A DNA stretch of 64,000 nucleotides from Cryptomeria japonica (taxonomy: Eukaryota; Streptophyta; Pinopsida; Cupressales; Cupressaceae), in contig NC_081408.1 of the NCBI RefSeq assembly GCF_030272615.1, positions 406,360,889-406,424,888 of the forward strand. The letters run 5' to 3'. The stretch's first letter is position 1. Each line of letters opens with the position of its first letter. Under the pieces are notes generated by a model that saw only the letters and a program-made list of their open reading frames with translations, made no database searches and was not told the origin of the DNA. Positions 48,101 to 59,479 of the stretch are shown here, piece by piece. The position numbers were made by a program, and so were the translations under genes.

Positions 48101-50213
48101 CTATCTCTCCTGCAAGTTCAATGCCTTAAATTACAATATTGAAAAGATACTAAGGTGAAAAAACAAGAAAACCTAGTAGCAAAGAGAGTAATTTGATTCT
48201 GGGAACCTGATAATTAACATAAAATCTGATAAATTACTCTGATTTCAACTTCAAATTCATACCCAAACCCTTTATTAGACTCAGATTTTACTTGATAACG
48301 AACATGCTAATGCAATATCAGCAACAATAAAAATAGAGTTTGATAATTGAAGGACTAGAAATGAATTATCTTGATGCAATTTTAATGTTTAAGACCCTAA
48401 ATAAGTCTGATTTGAACCTGTACTTACAAAAGTTAACCTAAACCAGGTCTGACGCTAATGAAACAACTCCACAAATCACAGGAAATCAGGCCACTTCTGA
48501 GTTTTGATTGTTAATTATGTCTCAAATTCACACTATAAGGGCCTGGAATAATGTCGCTCAGACCTGTAGGTGGAGTTCCAGCCTAATGAATGATGTTTCC
48601 AGGTCTAAAACCTCTCAGAAATTCACTCTTAATGCTTAGCAAAATTTGCCTTCAAACAAGTAGAATGCTGATGAAGAAACTCACTTCAGGTCCGCCTAAG
48701 ATTAAATTCACTTTGGGATGATGTTAAAATGAATTGCTCTCACCTTATATAAGAGCTTTGAGTCATGACTTTTGGCTTTCACACTTCCCTAAGAACCCGA
48801 CTTCTCATATTACTCTTCTTCAAATTTAAATTTGAAAATAAAACGTTTTATTTTTTAAGGAAAGCCGACCTTGTTTGTAATTTGAACCGACACAACCTTT
48901 CACACGCCTCAAGTAGCCTATGAAAGTCATGGAATTCTCCATGGCAAGGATAAATCTTGCATTTCACATGAAAGTCATGGATTCCTTGACCTCAAGGAAA
49001 AAAATTGATCTTCCAGCCTAAGGTTCTGGATTCCTTGACTTCAAGGAAAAATGTTGATTTTCCACCCTAAGGTCATGGATTCCTTGACCTCAAGGAAAAA
49101 TTCATTCACCTCCTTCAAGCATGACTAAGGTTAATCACATCAGCTCTCACTTATTTTCATCATTACAAGCACTTTGTTTGTAAATTTTGAAAATCCAAGG
49201 ATAAATTCAATTAAGGCAATTCTCATCTCACAAAGCCTTCAAGACCCCCAAGTCATGGATTCCTTAAGGTCGAGGAATTTGAGCACTCATGGACAAGCTT
49301 GATTTCGTCCCCTTAATTCATGAAGTAAATTGATCACATCAGCCCCTTCTTGCCTTCCTCGTCAAAATACTTTGTTTGCAAATTTGGAAATCTTTAAGGA
49401 CGAACTTGATAGTGCAACTTTCACTTCACCTCACCCTCAAGTCCAGGGCATGATTTCCTTGAAGTCATGGAATTTGAGCACTCATGGACAAATAGCCTTA
49501 CTTCCCTCTTGTCCAATTCATTTTTTCCAAGTAAAGGAGGTTGTTGCAAGGTTGATTGAAGGTGATCTCTCCTTGTTGAAATCATTCTTAGGCATTAAGT
49601 CACCAATCTTAATCATTCTGCCTAACCCTTGGAAGGTTGATCACGTCACTAAATTTGTGGATTCCTTGAGATCAAGCATTTTGAGCACTCAAGGACAAAT
49701 TACACTCCTCCCTTCAAGTCTTGGATTTTGAGGAGTGATGGGTAAATCCTTGCATTTGATTGCGAAGTCATGGATAGATTCATTCATTTCAGCTCTCACC
49801 TAGCTTGATGGATAAAATTGATGGGGCAGCTCCCACTCGACCTAGCCCTCAAGACTTCCAAGTTGTGGATTCCTTGAGGTCATGGATTTTGAGCACTTAG
49901 GTTGTGGATTTCTCCACCTCATGGAATTTTTATTTTCATCTACACTTGTCCTTTTCTTGAAATCCATTCTTCATCCACCTAGGTCTAATCGATCCCTAGA
50001 GTGCTATACTTGCTTAAGAGTTGTTCATCACTCTTAAACTTATCTAATGACTTAGCCTATGAGTTGGATTGTGAATCACCTCTCATGAAGATCATGACTC
50101 TTATTTAACACTTAACCACTAAAGTTGAGGGAGCTCTAAACTAGCCTCTTGGGAGACCTAATTGTTACTAGACTGATTGAGACACCTAAGACTACTAGCA
50201 AAAGAGGGGGTCA
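48101..50213. repeat. Repeat-rich leader of the copy C element
   Basis: The part at 48925-49110 has three or more units of about 57 bp with the core GTCATGGATTCCTTGACCTCA followed by AGGAAAAA. Looser variants (CTTGAGGTCATGGATTTTGAGCACT and the like) recur to about 49950, mixed with CATTTCAGCTCTCACCT and CAAGGACAAAT words. The stretch 48180-48780 shows scattered TCTGA/CAGGTCTGA words but no clear unit. There is no ORF of its own; short open frames such as 49330-49731 are repeat by-products. It lies between the 5' LTR and the ORF, as in copies A and B. Confidence 0.7.
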
Positions 50214-51395
50214 TGTTGATGTGTTTTTTACGCACATGCAAACACAAAATAAAATACCTAATGTATCTTATCCTCTCTTGAAAAAAATCTCTCAAATGTT
50301 GAAGATTAGCTTAACGATCACTTGAGAAGACTCCAAGGTTCATAAGTGTAGGGTCACTATGTGTGGATAAGCTCCGTTGGTTGATGTGATTATGCTGGAA
50401 TCACAAGGGGACTTACATTCAAATGCCTGAATGCTTGATTTGCTGGAACTAGATCATCTGATGTTGCTATATGGTGATTCTTTTTGGTCCTAAACTAACT
50501 TGAATTGAAAAAAGGGGGCAAAAGGAAAGGGTTGAGAGAGTCTATTCTAGGACTTAGAATGTAAGAAGATAGATGAATGACTAGGTGGAATCTTACTGAG
50601 AAAGGTCTCACCATCAAACTGAACAATTTGACACAAGCTCAGTGCAATCTTTTAAGGACATTTTAAAGATGTTCCAATCAATACCATCAAACATTGATCA
50701 CCATTCAAGTTAATGCATAAGCAATGAGTGTAGAATGAATCTAAGTTAAACTCATATCATTCCAGTTGACCACGCAGGGCACACTTACAATCAATAAGAG
50801 GCTAGTGGTATGGACAAAACGGATTCCACATGAATACATTCAACCAATTCCTCCACTCAATTTAATCAACATAAAAGCAAATTGAGAAGCAAAGACCATG
50901 CGAGTTGTTTAAGTAACAAATCAAATTCACAATAACTTCAATGAAATCAATTGTTCTTTACAACAAAGTTTGGCAACAATCTTTGCCTTCTCCTACTCTA
51001 ACTTATATTCTAATTTGGCTATTCTTGTAAGCTATCTATTATTCTATTCTATTCACTATTGGCCAACTATTAACCTTTACAAATGAAAGATTTGAGCCTT
51101 TTATAGTGCTCTCAATACAATTCAATGGCTCGGATCCTTTTGAAATCAATGGCCGAGATTTTACAAAGAAAACCCTAATTAGGGTTTGTTACAACAAACT
51201 CAATTTGGCCAATGAAATAATTACAACACTTCAGCATGACCAATAGATAACAAGGGTAGGTGCCTCGAAGTTTGTACCATCACTGGTGAGTCATGTACAT
51301 TGCATCTAGACATGTTGATGTGGAACCCCTCTGATTGGTGAGTGGTGACTGGGATGCCACCTCAATTCGCTTGTAGATTTGGAAGATTTGATATC
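50214..51395 (-). repeat. 5' LTR of the copy C element
   Basis: The (plus-strand) left end is TGTTGATGTGTTTTTTACGC at 50214. It contains, on minus, AAACCCTAATTAGGGTTT (about 51170-51187), a TATA-like CACTATAAAAGGC (about 51097-51109), CCATACCACTAG and CTGCGTGGTCAACTGGAAT, all in the same order as the LTR after copy D. The right boundary is estimated from the shared GATGCCACCT word near 51352 and could be off by tens of bases. Confidence 0.7.
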
Positions 51396-52301
51396 GACAT
51401 TACAAGCTTGCTTGAAGTAGCAGTGATGAGATATATTGAGGTAAATGAGTCCTTCCTTCATCCTCACTTGCTTGCCTTGGAGTGATTGTATAACTTCTCT
51501 TTGGCACTCCTTTGATCTCTTCATGTCTCCATGGTACAATGAAGGTTGAAATTCCTCTTGGGTGTGAAGTTTCTCCTCTTACATGGTGGTGTAAGTCTTT
51601 CAATCTTTCTCCTTTTCGCTTTGCAATCACCATCCTCTCCCATGTGCAAAACAAAACAAACATGATATCAAATACATAATATATAACTTTTGATAATTCT
51701 TCTTAGCTTGATATATCCCTTGATTTTATGTGTTTTACAGGTTTGATAAGAATATCTAGAGGAATTCGCCTTCATGAAGGAGCACTTTGAAGTTGATTTT
51801 CACTCTTAGAGAGGAGCTCTTGAAGTTTACTCCACCCTTGGTGTTCATGAAATTGTCCTTGTCTTTGAACTTACTCTCCTTCAATATTATATGAGCTTAA
51901 CCCAAAATGACTCTTTCCAAACTTCAAATCAGTTTAAGGTAGTAATCATGTAACCAATCTTGCACCTTCGCCTTTAGCTGGGAACACATGAAGTAGAGTT
52001 CACTCATTTGAAATTTTCTCTTGAAGCTCGATTTATAAAATTTGATCATGTCTCTTAATTTTTGAAGTTCGCTGATGTGTGTTCATTGATGAAGTTCGCT
52101 CCAAATTGTGAAATCATGAAGTTTGCTCCAAATTGTTTGATCATGAAGTAAGTGCCCTCAAATTTCTTCCATTCCTTTACTTCCCATTTCGCTCATGAAG
52201 GCTCAAAGGTGAAATTTGAAGTTGGCTATTGTATCATGAATCTTGAAGTTCGCTGCCCTAGGTGATTAAATGAAATTCGCTCTTGAAGCTCGATTTATAA
52301 A
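51396..52301. repeat. Degenerate GAAGTTCGCTCC repeat region
   Basis: From about 51755 to 52301 the words TGAAGTTCGCT, TCATGAAG and CTTGAAGCTCGATTTATAAA recur irregularly (the last at about 52023 and again at 52283, next to the gypsy LTR). It resembles the leader arrays of family U in style and may be the leader of a further, otherwise lost copy. No coding content identified. Confidence 0.5.
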
Positions 52302-53418
52302 TGTAGACACTTAAAAATAATTATTTTAATTATTTTTAATTCCTCACATAATTAATTAATTAATTATGTTAATTAAAATTCTTCTCAATATTAATTAAAT
52401 ATAATTAATATTGTCACTATAGCATATGATTTATTTAATAAATCAATCCCTTTCTTTATTCTTCTAAAAAATCAAATCCTCACAAATCTTCCTCTTAGCT
52501 AATTAATTTCAATTAATTAGTTAACCTACATGATTCCTACAGATCATCTTCTTAATTCATCATTAACCTGATAAATTCTTCTAGAAACTCCCTAAACTCA
52601 CTTAACATTATTCTTCTAATTTTTTATTCCCTCCACTCATTCTCTCTCCTAGTCAAATTCTCCTACAAATATAAATCCCACCTAACATTTCCTCTAATCC
52701 CCCTCCTAATGAGTCGTTAATGGCTAATCATCATGATTAGCCACAAAGTCAACTCTTTGTCCTTTCATCCAGCCACTAGCTTTAAATGCTCTTTTTCTAG
52801 ATGAATGTAAGATTTTTGAAATCTCACATTCCTCTAGGCATTTCCCTCTCCCAAGGAATTTTTAATTCCTTTTTATTCTTCTAATCCCCATAATATCCAT
52901 TTTTGGAGAATTTTTAATTCCTCCAATGCATCTTGTAGAGTGTGGAGATACGAAATGCCTTTAAGGCATATTTCTTGGTCTCCACACCCTCTCTTGGAGC
53001 TTGTGTGAGCTCACAAGTAAATCTTAGCCCTTCATCTTGAATTCATCCTAGCCATCCGTTTTCCTCTCCTCTTCCTATAAAATAGGGTTCCATCCCTTCA
53101 TTCAAATCATCTTGAAATCCAGTAAGCTTACGCTGCCCTTTTGAGCCCAGGAAATCATCTTGGCAACTTGATCATCTCATCCTTATCATTCAACCTAATC
53201 ATTTTTGCACAATATTGGAGAGCCATCCACATCCAACAATCAAAGGAGCACATCAAGTGGAGCATTATCAAGGGGCGCCTTCACTTCATCAAGCTCAATC
53301 CGAAGGAGAAGGTAAAATAGCAAGGTGAAATGGTCTTTTAATGATATTTTAGCATTCTGCATGTTTATTTCGTTATGTTTTGATCAATTTACCTTTCAAA
53401 TCTGTCTTTCCCTCTTCA
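52302..53418 (+). repeat. 5' LTR of the gypsy element
   Basis: Starts TGTAGACACTTAAAA and ends CCCTCTTCA, just before the primer site. AT-rich palindromic TTAATTAATTAATTA occurs near 52350. A TATA box CCTATAAAATAGGG lies near 53076-53089, so transcription would start around 53110-53120. Confidence 0.82.
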
Positions 53419-53421
53419 TTT

Positions 53422-53440
53422 TGGCATGCCCGGTGGGACC
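53422..53440 (+). promoter_or_regulatory. Primer binding site of the gypsy element
   Basis: TGGCATGCCCGGTGGGACC begins three bases after the LTR. The form TGGCAYGCCCGGTGGGAC is common in plant gypsy elements; I do not assign a tRNA. Confidence 0.72.
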
Positions 53441-53674
53441 CACGTCCCTAAGAACTAATGTTGTTGTGTTTTTAGGTTTTTTGTGAGTTGTGAGACACAG
53501 GTTCCAGAATAGTGTGATTGCAAAAAAAAAAAAAAAAAAAATTTCGCAGGTTCCAGAATAGCGGCTCTGCATTTCTGCGCGACAGCTCCTCCTTATTCTT
53601 TTACTTTTCTGTTTTCTGTTTATTTGCTGTTTCTGTTTCAACATGACAGCTCTGTGATCTATTCTATTTATTTA

Positions 53675-55030
53675 TAATCTTGTGAAAGTAGGAGAGTATG
53701 CTCTTGTCTATATAGACAATCAGAAATCCGGACGTTTGGCACTTTTCTATTCTGTTTAGCACGACTGTATGCTCTGGCCGCAAGAAAGTGTGAAAATAGG
53801 AGAGTATGCTCGTGTCTATCTAGACAATCAAAAATCTAGATTTTTGGCACTTTTCTATCTGTTTTGTGCGACTGTCTGCTCTGTTAATATGTTTGAAATT
53901 TGTTAGGCGCTAACAGTAGTCTGCATTTTCTTTTCATTTCGTGTTATCTGCTCTGTTTAATCATAATCTGTCTGACCGCAGGAAAGTGTGAAAGTAGGAG
54001 AGTATGCTCTTGTCTATCTAGACAATCAGAAATCCGGACCTTTGACATTTTTATTTTATTCTATTTAGTGCGACTATTTGCTCTGTTAAATCTAGAGTTT
54101 CTGTCTGCTCTGTTAAATCTAAGGTTTTTGTTTTCGTTAAATTTAGGGTTTCGGTTCTGTTAAATTTAGGGTTTCTGTTTTGTTAAATTTAGGGTTTCTG
54201 TTTTGTTAAATTTAGGGTTTCTGTTTTGTTAAATTTAGAGTTTTTGTTCTGTTAAATCTAGGGTTGAATAAAAATTTTAAAAAAAAATTCTGTTTTTTCG
54301 CCATATCTTCTTTATCTTGACTCCATTTCCCTTCAAACTTCACCAAATTCTCCACATTGCCATTTTCCACATTTTCTTCCTTGGAGGCCTTATCTCAAAA
54401 ATCCACTTTTTGAAGCCCAAAATCCCATATTTCTCTATTTTTAGGGTTTGCCATAACTTCTTCCCTTTTCATCCAATCACCTCCAAATTTTTCTCATATT
54501 ATCCATCTTCAACTTTTGCTTCTTTGTCCCTCTTGGACAAATTTTCCCATTCCTTCATCTCTCCTCCAAAATCCCCATTTTTCGCTTGCCTATCCCTTGG
54601 AAAGTGGTAAAAACCTAGTCAAACCCCATTTACCCATCAAAGCTTTCTTCAAATCCACATTTGTCATTAGTAAACAAGTTTTTATTCATGTTTTTCTATT
54701 CATTCCCAAAAAATAATTTTTTTTTAATATTTTTGTCATTTTGTTGATTTTTTGCAGGACGCTTGTTGAAGACTATTTTTCCAAACTACTAATCAAGTTG
54801 TTTTGCAGGACGCTTTTTGAAGACTCCATTTTTCAAACTACTAATCAAGTGGTTTTGCAGGTTGCCTAGCTGATTCAACCAAATATTGTGCATTTATTTA
54901 AATTAGGCACCTAGATATTAATTAAAATGGAATGAACCATTGTCTTATGTGTCTTTAAGAAAAGCGTAAAGGTAGGAAAGTATGCTCTCGTCTTACTAGA
55001 CGATCAGAAATCCAGACCCTCCAACCTTTT
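53675..55030 (+). repeat. Three repeat types in the gypsy leader
   Basis: Type 1: GAAAGTAGGAGAGTATGCTC, then CTAGACAATCAGAAATCCGGAC, at about 53683, 53781, 53977 and (diverged) 54965. Type 2: a 23-24-bp unit GTTAAATTTAGGGTTTCTGTTTT, about eight copies from 54082 to 54265, containing the plant telomere word TTTAGGG. Type 3: TTTTGCAGGACGCTT with AAACTACTAATCAAG, two and a half copies from 54755 to 54865. All lie in the untranslated leader between the primer site and gag; the region 54270-54750 between types 2 and 3 is T-rich with no gene. Confidence 0.8.
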
Positions 55031-56024
55031 CTTGTTTGATTGTGTGTTTACCTCTAGCGGGCCTGCCCTCCCAACTTGCTCTTTGAGAAGGTAAGAGGGG
55101 AACGACCCAAGTGAGTACACCTGGACCTGGGGTTCCCAACTCACTATAATAAATAGGCCATTGACTACGAAAGGGTTAATGGTTGGGGCTATATGAGAGT
55201 TCACTCTCACATTGGGTGCTTAGTAGGATCCTAGAGATCTCAATCATGTTTGCGTGACTACTAAGTTCTTGGTGCTTCGTTGGGCTATAGGCCTCAATTG
55301 CGCTTGCGCAACTTCGAAGGGTAGCTCCTAATGGGAAGACTTACTAAACACCTTGTTCATAGTGGCCAAAAACCCTCTAGTCATTGGTGCAGGAGGTCAG
55401 ACCTCTGAAGCGGCCCATATTCTTACGACCCTTAGTAGAGACACAAAGTTTTCCATGAGGAGTTTTCATGGGAATTGATGCTTGGCTGCCCCGAGAAGTG
55501 AGTGCCGTGGAGGGGAGCCAGTGGGGTCAAGCATCTAAGTGTCCACTCTGGGTAAGTGTAGATGGGAAACCAATTGGGATTCAATGACTATTGTCCTTGC
55601 CAGCCTTAAGAATGTTGTATATGAGCATGAGTGTCTTTGAGATAATATGCATTTAATCATTGTGTTTGCTTTGTTTGATACATACTTGCCAAGAGTAGAC
55701 TAAAAACACATCACTATCCCCAAACACTTTGCAAAAATATTTGTTGAGACACAAACAAATTGTCCAAGTCATTACCCACACCAAATCCAAAATTGCGTCA
55801 AAACTCTGTCCGTCCCATTTTTCATAAGCCTAAGAGAGAAGCTAAGAGTTTATCCTCTACATCAACATTCAAGTTTGTCCTTTGAAACACCTACTATCGT
55901 CCAAATCAAGGTGGTCATATCCCTTCATACAACTTGTCATTTAAATAGATCCTTCATGTTCATGCCAAAGACAACCTAGTCATCAAGTTTTCTTCTAAAC
56001 CATCACTACCATACTTTCTTCATC
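55031..56024 (+). other. Untranslated gypsy leader
   Basis: Relatively GC-rich sequence without a meaningful ORF. It includes short self-complementary words (TGCGCTTGCGCAA near 55289) and could be the packaging or translation-control part of the leader; that role is inferred from position only. Confidence 0.5.
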
Positions 56025-56260
56025 AATCATCCTCAAATTTCTTAAGTCCTTTCATCACAAATTTCTTAAGTCCTTTCATCCTCAAATTTCTTAAATCCTT
56101 TCATCCTCAAATTTCTTAAGTCCTTTCATCACAAATTTCTTAAGTCCTTTCATCCTCAAATTTCTTAAGTCCTTTCATCACAAGTTTCTAAAATCCTTCC
56201 ATCACAAATTTTCTAAGTCATTTTATCATATTTTTCCTAAGTCTTTTCATCACAAATATC
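56025..56260 (+). repeat. Short tandem repeat directly before gag
   Basis: About ten copies of a 20-23-bp unit, TTTCTTAAGTCCTTTCATC followed by CTCAAA or ACAAA, alternate regularly up to about 35 bases before the gag start codon. Confidence 0.88.
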
Positions 56261-56294
56261 GTGTAAGGTCGTAACTCGATCCCAAAAGAAAAAG

Positions 56295-58451
56295 ATGGCT
56301 GATCAACAATATGGCATGCCAGACATTGGTGTCCTATATGAAGATCCCACGCAAGATCATACACAAAGTGGGCAACCAAGTGATCAAGATCAAAGGCAAA
56401 ATCTTGACATGGTTAACCAAGATGAACTTTGTCCAGAAGTGCAAAATTTCCTAGCGGATTCTTATAACCAAGAGATGATGGAAAAGTTTATTAAACACAA
56501 TCCTACTGCACTTCTGAAAACTCTTTTTGAACATGGAGCTCAACTTCCACCTAAATTTAATAGATCTGCTCTTGTCCAACAACCACAAGGAGACCTCGCT
56601 CCCACACAAAGTGTTGCACCTACTATTCAAACTCAATCAATTGCAGCCCCATCAATCATCCAAGCCCAATCAATGCCACCCGCGACACCTCCCACCATGG
56701 TCTCCATCCCGCCTTCTTCCTCCTTACCATCCATACCACTATCAAATCCAATCTCATCCATTCTCCAACAAACTTCTATACCACCTCCTTCTATTCAACC
56801 ACATATTTCTATTCCACAAACTTCCCTTTCTCCCAACAATGTTGCAAATTTTATCCAGACCGCATTCAATCCCGTCACAACAGTTGGCAGACCGCAACCA
56901 ACTATCACACAAACCCCAATGACATCGGTCATCACATCCCACATTCCCACCTCCTCATCATATCAATATACTGATGGTGGTGCACCTTCTTTGGTTCATC
57001 CAATTCTTGGGGCAAACACAATCCATCAATATCAAAGTCCACAACAAGACCTCATCAAGGAAATTCAAGACATGAAGAATATCATCAAAAACATGAAAGA
57101 AAATACTAATAAAAGGAAAGCTTACTCATTCGAAGAGTTTTGCCCTTGTCCTTACGACCCATCCATATCAGTTGCACCGTATCCCCCGGGATTTGAGATC
57201 CCTAAATTCACCAAGTATGAAGGCAAAGGAGACCCCCGCGGCCATGTTCGCGAATTCCACATCTTATGCCAAGAAGTCTCCTATAGTGACCTTTATCTTC
57301 GCAGACTCTTTCCCAAGAGTCTCATGGGAGAGGCCCTGGCATGGTTCTCATCTTTACCACGAGGTTCCATTGTCTCTTTTCTAGACTTGGCAGAAAAATT
57401 TGTGGCCCACTATGCATACAACATGGGTAATGATGTTTCTATGATGGACCTATGTAATACAAAACAAAGGCCTGGAGAAACCTTCGCCAATTTCCTACAA
57501 AGATGGCAACATCTTATCAAAAAATTCCAGTGGGACATGCCAGAACAATATCAAATTGAACTATTTCAAAAGAATTTGGTGCCTGAACTTTCAAGACCTT
57601 TAATATCTCAATGTATCAAATCCTTTCAAAAATTGACCGATAAGGGCCTCGCCCTCGAACGTGTCTTGTTGGAGGAAGGAACCTTGAAACATTACCAGAA
57701 GTCATCACAAAGTTCTTCCTCTTATCATAATGACAAGCCAAAATTTTGGGCTAAAAATAAAAACGTGGTCAATGATGGTGTAACTGATGCAAAGCGGGTC
57801 CAAACCATGGCCGCTCCCCCAAAATCCACCACCAATATTCATCAATCCAACAATCAAAACAATTCAAATCAATCTCAAAAACCTCACAACAATGTCTCAA
57901 TCCAGGGACGACCACTCAGATCGAATAACAGGACTCCAAGAGATTTCACTCCTCTTGCTGAGCCTATTGAAGTGGTGTTTCAAAAACTTGTCCAAGCAGG
58001 TATAGTGGTTTTTCCAATCACTCGCCCGTTTGATCCCAATCAACCTAAACCAAGATGGTATAATGAAAATGAGTATTGTGAATACCATCGTATCAAGGGA
58101 CATGATACACGAAAGTGTATGAAACTGAAGATCTACATACAAGATCTCATTGATAGAGGTGAGATTGAGGTAGCAAATGCAAAACCTGGTAATAACAATG
58201 ACAAACTCAAAATGTACCAGGAACCCTTCCCAAAGCATGATAAAGGAAAAGGCTCATCATCTAATGCAATGGGTTATGACTACGCAAATCACATAACCAG
58301 TTTTGAGTTTTTAGTAAGTCGCATTGAACCTGTAGACAATCATGTCAATGTCATAACCATCCAAGGAGTTAATCCTCCTTCTTCCCAAAGCAGACCAAAT
58401 CCGGCTAGAATAGTCATTCAAGGTGCCACTCCTTCCACCTCCCATTTCTAG
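56295..58451 (+). CDS. gag: gypsy gag polyprotein
   Basis: A fully open frame of 718 residues starting MADQQYGMPDIG. Residues about 90-230 are rich in Pro, Ser, Gln and Thr. The gag capsid domain spans about 295-475: YPPGFEIPKFTKYEGKGDP, LFPKSLMGEALAWFSSLP, FLDLAEKFVAHY, GETFANFLQRWQ. A zinc-finger-like CEYHRIKGHDTRKC (CX2HX4HX4C) lies near residue 596. Gag assembles the particle and binds element RNA. The start is the first ATG after the leader, in context AAAAAGATGG. The frame is intact, unlike pol; pol would follow by frameshift or stop read-through. Confidence 0.92.
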   Translation: MADQQYGMPDIGVLYEDPTQDHTQSGQPSDQDQRQNLDMVNQDELCPEVQNFLADSYNQEMMEKFIKHNPTALLKTLFEHGAQLPPKFNRSALVQQPQGDLAPTQSVAPTIQTQSIAAPSIIQAQSMPPATPPTMVSIPPSSSLPSIPLSNPISSILQQTSIPPPSIQPHISIPQTSLSPNNVANFIQTAFNPVTTVGRPQPTITQTPMTSVITSHIPTSSSYQYTDGGAPSLVHPILGANTIHQYQSPQQDLIKEIQDMKNIIKNMKENTNKRKAYSFEEFCPCPYDPSISVAPYPPGFEIPKFTKYEGKGDPRGHVREFHILCQEVSYSDLYLRRLFPKSLMGEALAWFSSLPRGSIVSFLDLAEKFVAHYAYNMGNDVSMMDLCNTKQRPGETFANFLQRWQHLIKKFQWDMPEQYQIELFQKNLVPELSRPLISQCIKSFQKLTDKGLALERVLLEEGTLKHYQKSSQSSSSYHNDKPKFWAKNKNVVNDGVTDAKRVQTMAAPPKSTTNIHQSNNQNNSNQSQKPHNNVSIQGRPLRSNNRTPRDFTPLAEPIEVVFQKLVQAGIVVFPITRPFDPNQPKPRWYNENEYCEYHRIKGHDTRKCMKLKIYIQDLIDRGEIEVANAKPGNNNDKLKMYQEPFPKHDKGKGSSSNAMGYDYANHITSFEFLVSRIEPVDNHVNVITIQGVNPPSSQSRPNPARIVIQGATPSTSHF

Positions 58452-59428
58452 AATGACTGTAATGCAACTACACACCGAGGAAGAGTCACCATCCAAGGAG
58501 TTCCTCCCCCACCAAACCCCCCACCCATGTCTTCCACTCGCCGATATGACCTCCTTGATCAACTTGGGAAGACACCCACGTCTCCATTTTGGAACTTCTC
58601 AAGACTTCTCTGGTCCATAAAGAAATTTTGGAACAAGCCCTTCGCCAATCAAACGTTCCTGATAACATCAACACCACCCAATTTCAAACCCTCATTGGAA
58701 ACCTTGCTGCCTAGTAGCACATTGTATTTAACTCCAAAGATGCTCCTGCAGATGAGGACCATAACAAACCTTTGCACATCGAAGCTCTCATCCACAAGCA
58801 CAAGGTCAAACGTATCCTAATAAACAGTGGATCTGGGCTTAATTTGTGTACATACAAATTGATAAAACAATTGGGACTTTCTGAGGATCTGATAAACACA
58901 TCAAGAAGGATCACAATAAAGGCATATGATGATGCAGAAAGAATTTCAAAGGGCATGATCACCTTACCTCTTCAAGTGGGCCCCATTACAATTGAAACCC
59001 CTTGTCAAGTACTTGATCTTGATCTCCCCTACAACATTCTCCTTGGGAGGCCATGGATTCATTCCTTGCAGGCCGTACCCTCCACCTATCACCAATGCAT
59101 CAAATTCCCCTATAATGGAAAAGTGATCACTGTCAAAGGTGATCCCCAACCTTTTCAATATTGCAAACTATTAGAAGGGAAGCATCCGTATCATTGCCCG
59201 CTAAATAGACCTTCACCAATGCCTCCATTTGACACATCAAATGTTGCCTCCACATCATCCCAACCAAATAATCAAATCAAGATCTTGGACAATGGCTGTG
59301 GAGAATACAAATTGGAGGATGTCTTATTAATAGGCAACCTCCCTCTCTCTCCTAAGTCATTTGGTAAACCAAAAGAGCTAAAAAAGGACCTGAAACCAGT
59401 CATGCAATGCCAAAACACCACCTTCTAG
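58452..59428 (+). pseudogene. pol: gypsy protease region (altered active site)
   Basis: After the gag stop the frame reads ILELLKTSLVHKEILEQAL (about 58585-58640), the usual Tat spacer before protease, interrupted by a stop near 58712. The 58772-59428 frame carries the retropepsin core: KVKRILINSGSGLNLCTYKL, then ITIKAYDDAER, and ILLGRPWIHSLQAVPSTYHQ. The catalytic triad normally reads DSG or DTG; here it is NSG, so the active aspartate is lost. A stop at 59426 ends the frame. Confidence 0.88.
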
Positions 59429-59479
59429 CAATGGGGCCCACTTGATAATGAGAACCTCGAAGCAGATATCTCTTCATGG

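Larger units (their letters stand above)
38280..51395 (-). mobile_element. Family U LTR element, copy C, with nested insertions
   Basis: On minus: 5' LTR (about 51395-50214), repeat-rich leader (50213-48101), family U ORF (48100-44872), a polypurine tract touching the stop codon (44874-44848) and a 3' LTR (44847-44389 continuing at 38851-38280). The 3' LTR is broken by the solo LTR at 38852-44388. Both LTRs end ATCAACA (50214 and 38280). Without the insertion the element would be about 7.6 kb. No gag or pol motif was found. No matching target duplication was identified; the left flank is CTACT and the right boundary is uncertain. Confidence 0.68.

Noticed and set aside
54082-54265. Interstitial telomere
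   Set aside because: TTTAGGG recurs only once per 23-24 bp unit, not as 7-bp tandem copies.
54317-54610. Phe-rich plus ORF that could look like a membrane protein
   Set aside because: It lies in the T-rich untranslated leader of the gypsy element; hydrophobicity follows from base composition.
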